DNA of 64,000 bases, from NCBI RefSeq assembly GCF_008831285.2, contig NC_045139.1:32709706-32773705 (forward strand). Direction: 5' to 3'. The notes beneath the pieces are model-generated. The model searched no databases and was not told the origin of the DNA. It saw only the letters and a list, made by a program, of their open reading frames with translations. This DNA is from Nymphaea colorata (taxonomy: Eukaryota > Streptophyta > Magnoliopsida > Nymphaeales > Nymphaeaceae). Made by a program: the position numbers and the translations under genes. This document shows positions 60,301-64,000 of this stretch, piece by piece. Each line of letters begins with the position of its first letter. The stretch's first letter is position 1.

Positions 60301-60758
60301 GAAAAATGTGCTTTTACAGAGGCCGCCAATGTAAGAGTAGGACTTCCCTATACAAAAATCAAACTAACAGAATAAAAATGGCCTTTACAGAAGCCCATGA
60401 ACACGGAAATTCCAGAAACATGGCTGACACGATGGCTGACAGGATCTTACCTGATCAATTGCACGTTACATTTACTAAATTCTAATGGTGCCAAGGAAGC
60501 TGCAACTTTGGTTGTAAGTTGCAACATGACTATAACATCTTGAAAATTCTTTTCAGACTATCCCTGGCAAAATAATATCTTAGATATGATTAATTTCTAC
60601 AAAAAGGATTGGTACCATTGCAGAAAAAAAAAAGGTATAAAACTTGAAGTGATTAACCTTGAACGTTAGCCGCTCGAACTTTGTATCTCCTCTCAGTTTG
60701 CAGTATAAGCTTTGTGAGAAGCAGGAGCACCAGATCCATCTTACAAGTCAACTTGCAG
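60301..60758 (-). other. ESF1 3' flank / probable 3' UTR
   Basis: Follows the ESF1 stop codon. Homologous sequence travels with the captured fragments (37540-38001, 49168-49629, 22362-22750 inverted), which shows that the captured piece extended past the end of the gene. The polyadenylation site was not determined. Confidence 0.55.
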
Positions 60759-62667
60759 TCACTTGTTTGAGTTGGGCATAGACCCGACCTTCCTTTTAAG
60801 GGACTTGACCAGCGACATGAGTTCAACCTTCTCTTTCTTAATCTCTTGCTCATCATCAGGTTTCTCCACATTCTTCCTCTCCGGCTGCTTTGCTTCCTCT
60901 GGCACTTCATCAACGATACCTTTCTGCTTGCGAGATACCTGCCTTAAATAAGCAGCACTCCTGCAACAGCAACAACCAGCAATTTTGCAGCTTAAGAGCA
61001 TGAAGAGCAAACGATAATTTCCCTTGTTCTACTTTATCCGTGTGCAAAATTAGTCACACAGCACAATGAAAGGTGGAAACATGGGTCACCTTAATTCCAC
61101 CGTATGCTCTGTGGGCACATATGCATGCATGGGCATGTGATAGTACTTGTGTCTATCTATATGTGCATGTGTGTGTTTGTGTGCATGTGTGTACCACCTT
61201 TGAATATGAGAATGTTGGACTTCGGGAGAATGTATATGTCACTTTAAGAAACCAGATAATGACTCCATTACCTTTTATATCGAGGATCTGTTGGGTCTAA
61301 TGCATAGAGTGGGGAAGTGAACAAAGCCGACAACCTTGGATCATTATAATCAACTTCCGGCAACTCGTCATCCGAAAGAACATCTTTCCTTTTGCCCTTC
61401 TTCTTCTTCGACTTCAAATTATATCCCTTGACCTTGGTAGAGGTGGCATTATCATCAGCAAGCAATAGCTCAAGCTCTTCCTTGCTTGCAACCTGTTCCT
61501 TGGTCTCTGATATCTTGTTCTTGCCATCTTTATGGACAGCACTTTTCTTCTTTGAAGATCTCTTCTTTTCAGCTAGGTCTAAATTGTCATCGGCATCAAG
61601 TTCCTCATCCACAAAGAAGTCATCATCCTGATCAGCAACTTCTTCATTTGTATCACTGCTGTCATCTTCAGAAGACGACTTCCCATTCCTCTTCCTAGCT
61701 TTTCTCTTTTCACGTCTTTTCCTCAGATATGCCTCCCATACTGATTCAGAATCTTTGTTCTTTTCCCTCTCAAGGAACCGCTTGCTTATGCCTTCTAAAT
61801 CAGTATTGAAAGTTACTTCCATGTCCATGTCATCCTTGCTGTCCTCCGAACCATCCCCTGATTGCAACAGTGCAAGAAGTTTGTCTCGTTTCTTTTGTTT
61901 CCTGTCTATTTTGTCTGACATGGACTGCACTTCGAGATCTCCATCATTACCTTCATTTTCATCCTCATCGTCGTCATCAGATTCTTCGTCATCAGAAGCC
62001 AAGAAGTCCTTAAATTCCATCTCATCCAGCTACAGTAAAACAGGACAGTGAAAGATGAATAAGTTTGCTTCCACGTATTCTCAAAATAAAAATATTAGCA
62101 AGACAATGTGGAAGGGGTAAGTAATTCAAAGAAAACTGTAAGGCCTTCCACAAGGAACCCAGGTGTTCCAAAGTAAAGCAATAAGCAATAACAGACTTGC
62201 TACTAAAGAGCACCTATACAAATAATCCACCCTCGGATTTCAGACACCTTCCTGGGAGGAGCGATCAAAAGCTAGACAACATCTAAGTTAACATCTGATG
62301 CATCACTGATGTGATCAACTATCACTAGTTGGTGAGCACCCTAAGAATGCTAGGCAACTAGCCAGTCTGAGTCAGTATCCAAAAGAGAGAATCAAGTGAA
62401 AAAGTGAATACCACTGGAGTTGCCTATCACAGTAAAACAGAAGATGCTTTGACCTAAAACATGCACATCTGATATAACCAAAACAAACATGCATATAATA
62501 AGGCCGTCTATGTAAGAACAAAAGTTTGAAATTGTTGTGGTCCTATGTAGACGACAATAACACATCATATAGCACATCCTTATAAATTTATAACCCTTTA
62601 CATTGATAAATGTTTACCACGACTAAAATACTTACCATATTGATGAACAGGATAAAGAAGGGGTGAG

Positions 62668-62699
<32 letters not shown>

Positions 62700-64000
62700 G
62701 GAGTTTGGGCACCAATTTACCTTAGATCCCTTAAGGAATAGCAGATATAAAAAATAAATAAATAAGTAAAAGAATGATCTACAGACTAGTTGGGACTAGT
62801 TAACAATGTAGTTAAAACTTAAAAGCACTAAGCAAACAACACCAAAAAAGGCCTAGCAGGGCCTAGTCCAGTATTGGCAATCCTTGACGCAAAAGGGGGA
62901 AAAAAAGAGATTTGAAGCTCCTCTCAGCATTTTCTATATCAGCAATGGAACAAAAAAGAATTAAAAATTTAAAGAAAATCATTTCTTTGAGCCGCCTAAG
63001 TGCCTCAGACTAGGCATCTAGCTAGTGGCTAGGCTTGCCAATCGAGGCAGCCATCTAAACCTGCTCTTGACCATATAGCTAGTTGGACTACTTGGTTCAC
63101 TCGAGAGTAATCAACTATGTAGTCCAATTTTTTACTTAATAACATTGCTGCACAAAATCAGTTATTTATTCAATAGGCTTGCTAAACAACAGACACATGT
63201 AAACTAGCAGAATTGCCAAAACGCCACAATCCAATACAGAAGATCACTAAAAGAAAATAGCACGAGAAAATACACCTCTCAAAGTACATCAAGCTTCATG
63301 AACCAGCCTAAATTAGACTTGAAACAAGTAAACATGTCCACGCTATTCCAAAGCTCACACAACATTACAGTGCCCCCTCCGCTACTCTTTCTATTACTTT
63401 TTATAACCAGCAATAGCTTCTGGCAAGAATCTGGTTTCTTTGAAACTGGGTATTGCCCCTGAACCTTACTTAATTTTTGTCTGGCTGCCAAAAATGGCTA
63501 CCGTAAAAAGAAACAAGAGAATAAGTGAAAGAATTCAAAAGACACGGTGGTCATTTTCTTCACACCTACCAGCTGGAAAATGGACTAGTCAAGTTTAACT
63601 ATATTGTTTGCCCTGACCAGCCCCGCCATTGGTCGTTGGCTGAAAAAAATGCTGGAATTCCTAAAATTTAGAAAAACAAAACTGAAGAAAAAAAACGGAT
63701 GGTTTTCTGAAGACAACTGGCTGAGAAATGGTTATGTCAGCAACACCAGAGCTGGAAGACATTACCCCCATTTCCCAGTCCGTATGTGGCCATGAAATAG
63801 TGACAGAGAAGAAAAGGCAAAAGTGAAATTTCTTCCCCAGCTGTTCACAGAGTAGCACGCTGGAAAATGGCTGGATCAGCATCATCAGGCGAGGACAATG
63901 CCAGTCCAGCCATTCCCAATGTGGAATGGCAGGAATATTTGGTCCATTCTTCATCACTCTTCCTCAACAAAGCAGGTTGGGGGCTGGATGAAGAGCGTTG
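60759..64000 (-). CDS. ESF1: ESF1 pre-rRNA processing protein, C-terminal exons (5' part off-window)
   Basis: ESF1 is a nucleolar factor for early pre-rRNA cleavages leading to 18S rRNA. Two coding exons are visible: 61272-62029 and 60759-60960, joined in phase 2 across a 311-bp GT-AG intron. They give ~319 C-terminal residues. The first opens LDEMEFKDFLASDDEESDDD, then long acidic and Lys-rich low-complexity stretches (DDDFFVDEELDADDNLDLAE, KSKKKKGKRKDV) and the conserved YNDPRLSALFTSPLYALD PTDPRYKR (NUC153-type motif). The last exon has SAAYLRQVSRKQKG and ELMSLVKSLKRKVGSMPNSN before the stop. The acceptor of the large exon is TTTACTGTAG (62030). Upstream exons are beyond the window. This is the only copy with an intact donor and complete penultimate exon, so I take it as the functional gene. 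Confidence 0.92.
60961..61271 (-). other. ESF1 last intron with GT/ATGCAT repeats
   Basis: Donor GTAATG at 61271, acceptor CTGTTGCAG ending at 60961. It contains ATGCATGCATG and GTGTGTTTGTGTGC low-complexity tracts that are preserved in every captured copy. Confidence 0.88.
62030..64000 (-). other. ESF1 intron, at least 1.97 kb
   Basis: No ESF1-like coding sequence was found to the right edge, so this is taken as intron. It contains a (CA)n(GA)n microsatellite at 62670-62700. Open frames here (for example 63279-63491, 63661-63957) match nothing I recognise. Confidence 0.55.

Noticed and set aside
61755-62051. Ser-rich plus-strand frames opposite the ESF1 exon
   Set aside because: Antisense shadow of the acidic Asp/Glu and Lys-rich coding sequence of ESF1.

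Overview
This is nuclear DNA of a flowering plant; I cannot name the species. The evidence is AT-rich sequence with GT-AG introns, plant-type gene families (an A1 aspartic protease of the APF1-like family, the pre-rRNA processing factor ESF1, a plant NERD-domain protein), a Ty1/copia element with an initiator-Met-tRNA primer site, and a LINE remnant. There are few intact genes and many gene fragments, tandem and inverted duplications and decayed retroelements.

Layout. 1-1.57 kb is the right edge of a tandem array with a ~0.67 kb unit. 2.2-8.9 kb holds two adjoining exons of a NERD-domain gene split by an almost complete but dead copia element (LTRs, PBS, PPT and 5-bp target duplication visible). 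8.8-10.1 kb is a 630-bp near-perfect inverted repeat that starts inside the second NERD exon. 10.2-28 kb is a palindromic mosaic: three copies of a dispersed repeat (called R1 here), two more long inverted repeats, and scrambled fragments of ESF1, the aspartic protease and an unrecognised gene X. 28.0-29.2 kb carries a candidate promoter and first exon of gene X.

30.8-62 kb is a tandem series of three [aspartic protease - ESF1] blocks, all with genes on the minus strand. Block A (30.8-39.6 kb) has a ten-exon protease whose last exon is frameshifted, a LINE remnant and an ESF1 3' fragment. Block B (44.6-51.2 kb) keeps only the first 90 coding bases of a protease, cut off by a copia element, and another ESF1 fragment. 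Block C (52.9-62 kb and beyond) has an intact ten-exon protease (522 aa, with a GPI-anchor-like tail) and the 3' end of what looks like the real ESF1 gene, which continues past the right edge.

The two main genes have no evident shared function; ESF1 acts in the nucleolus on 18S rRNA processing and the protease is predicted to be secreted or membrane-anchored. Their association is by duplication. I found no defence island, CRISPR array, operon, tRNA or rRNA. The most unusual content is structural: repeated duplication of the same gene fragments with shared breakpoints, a fused gene-fragment chimera, and long hairpin-forming inverted repeats, one of which contains coding sequence. All exon joins were worked out by hand from reading frame, splice sites and comparison between copies.
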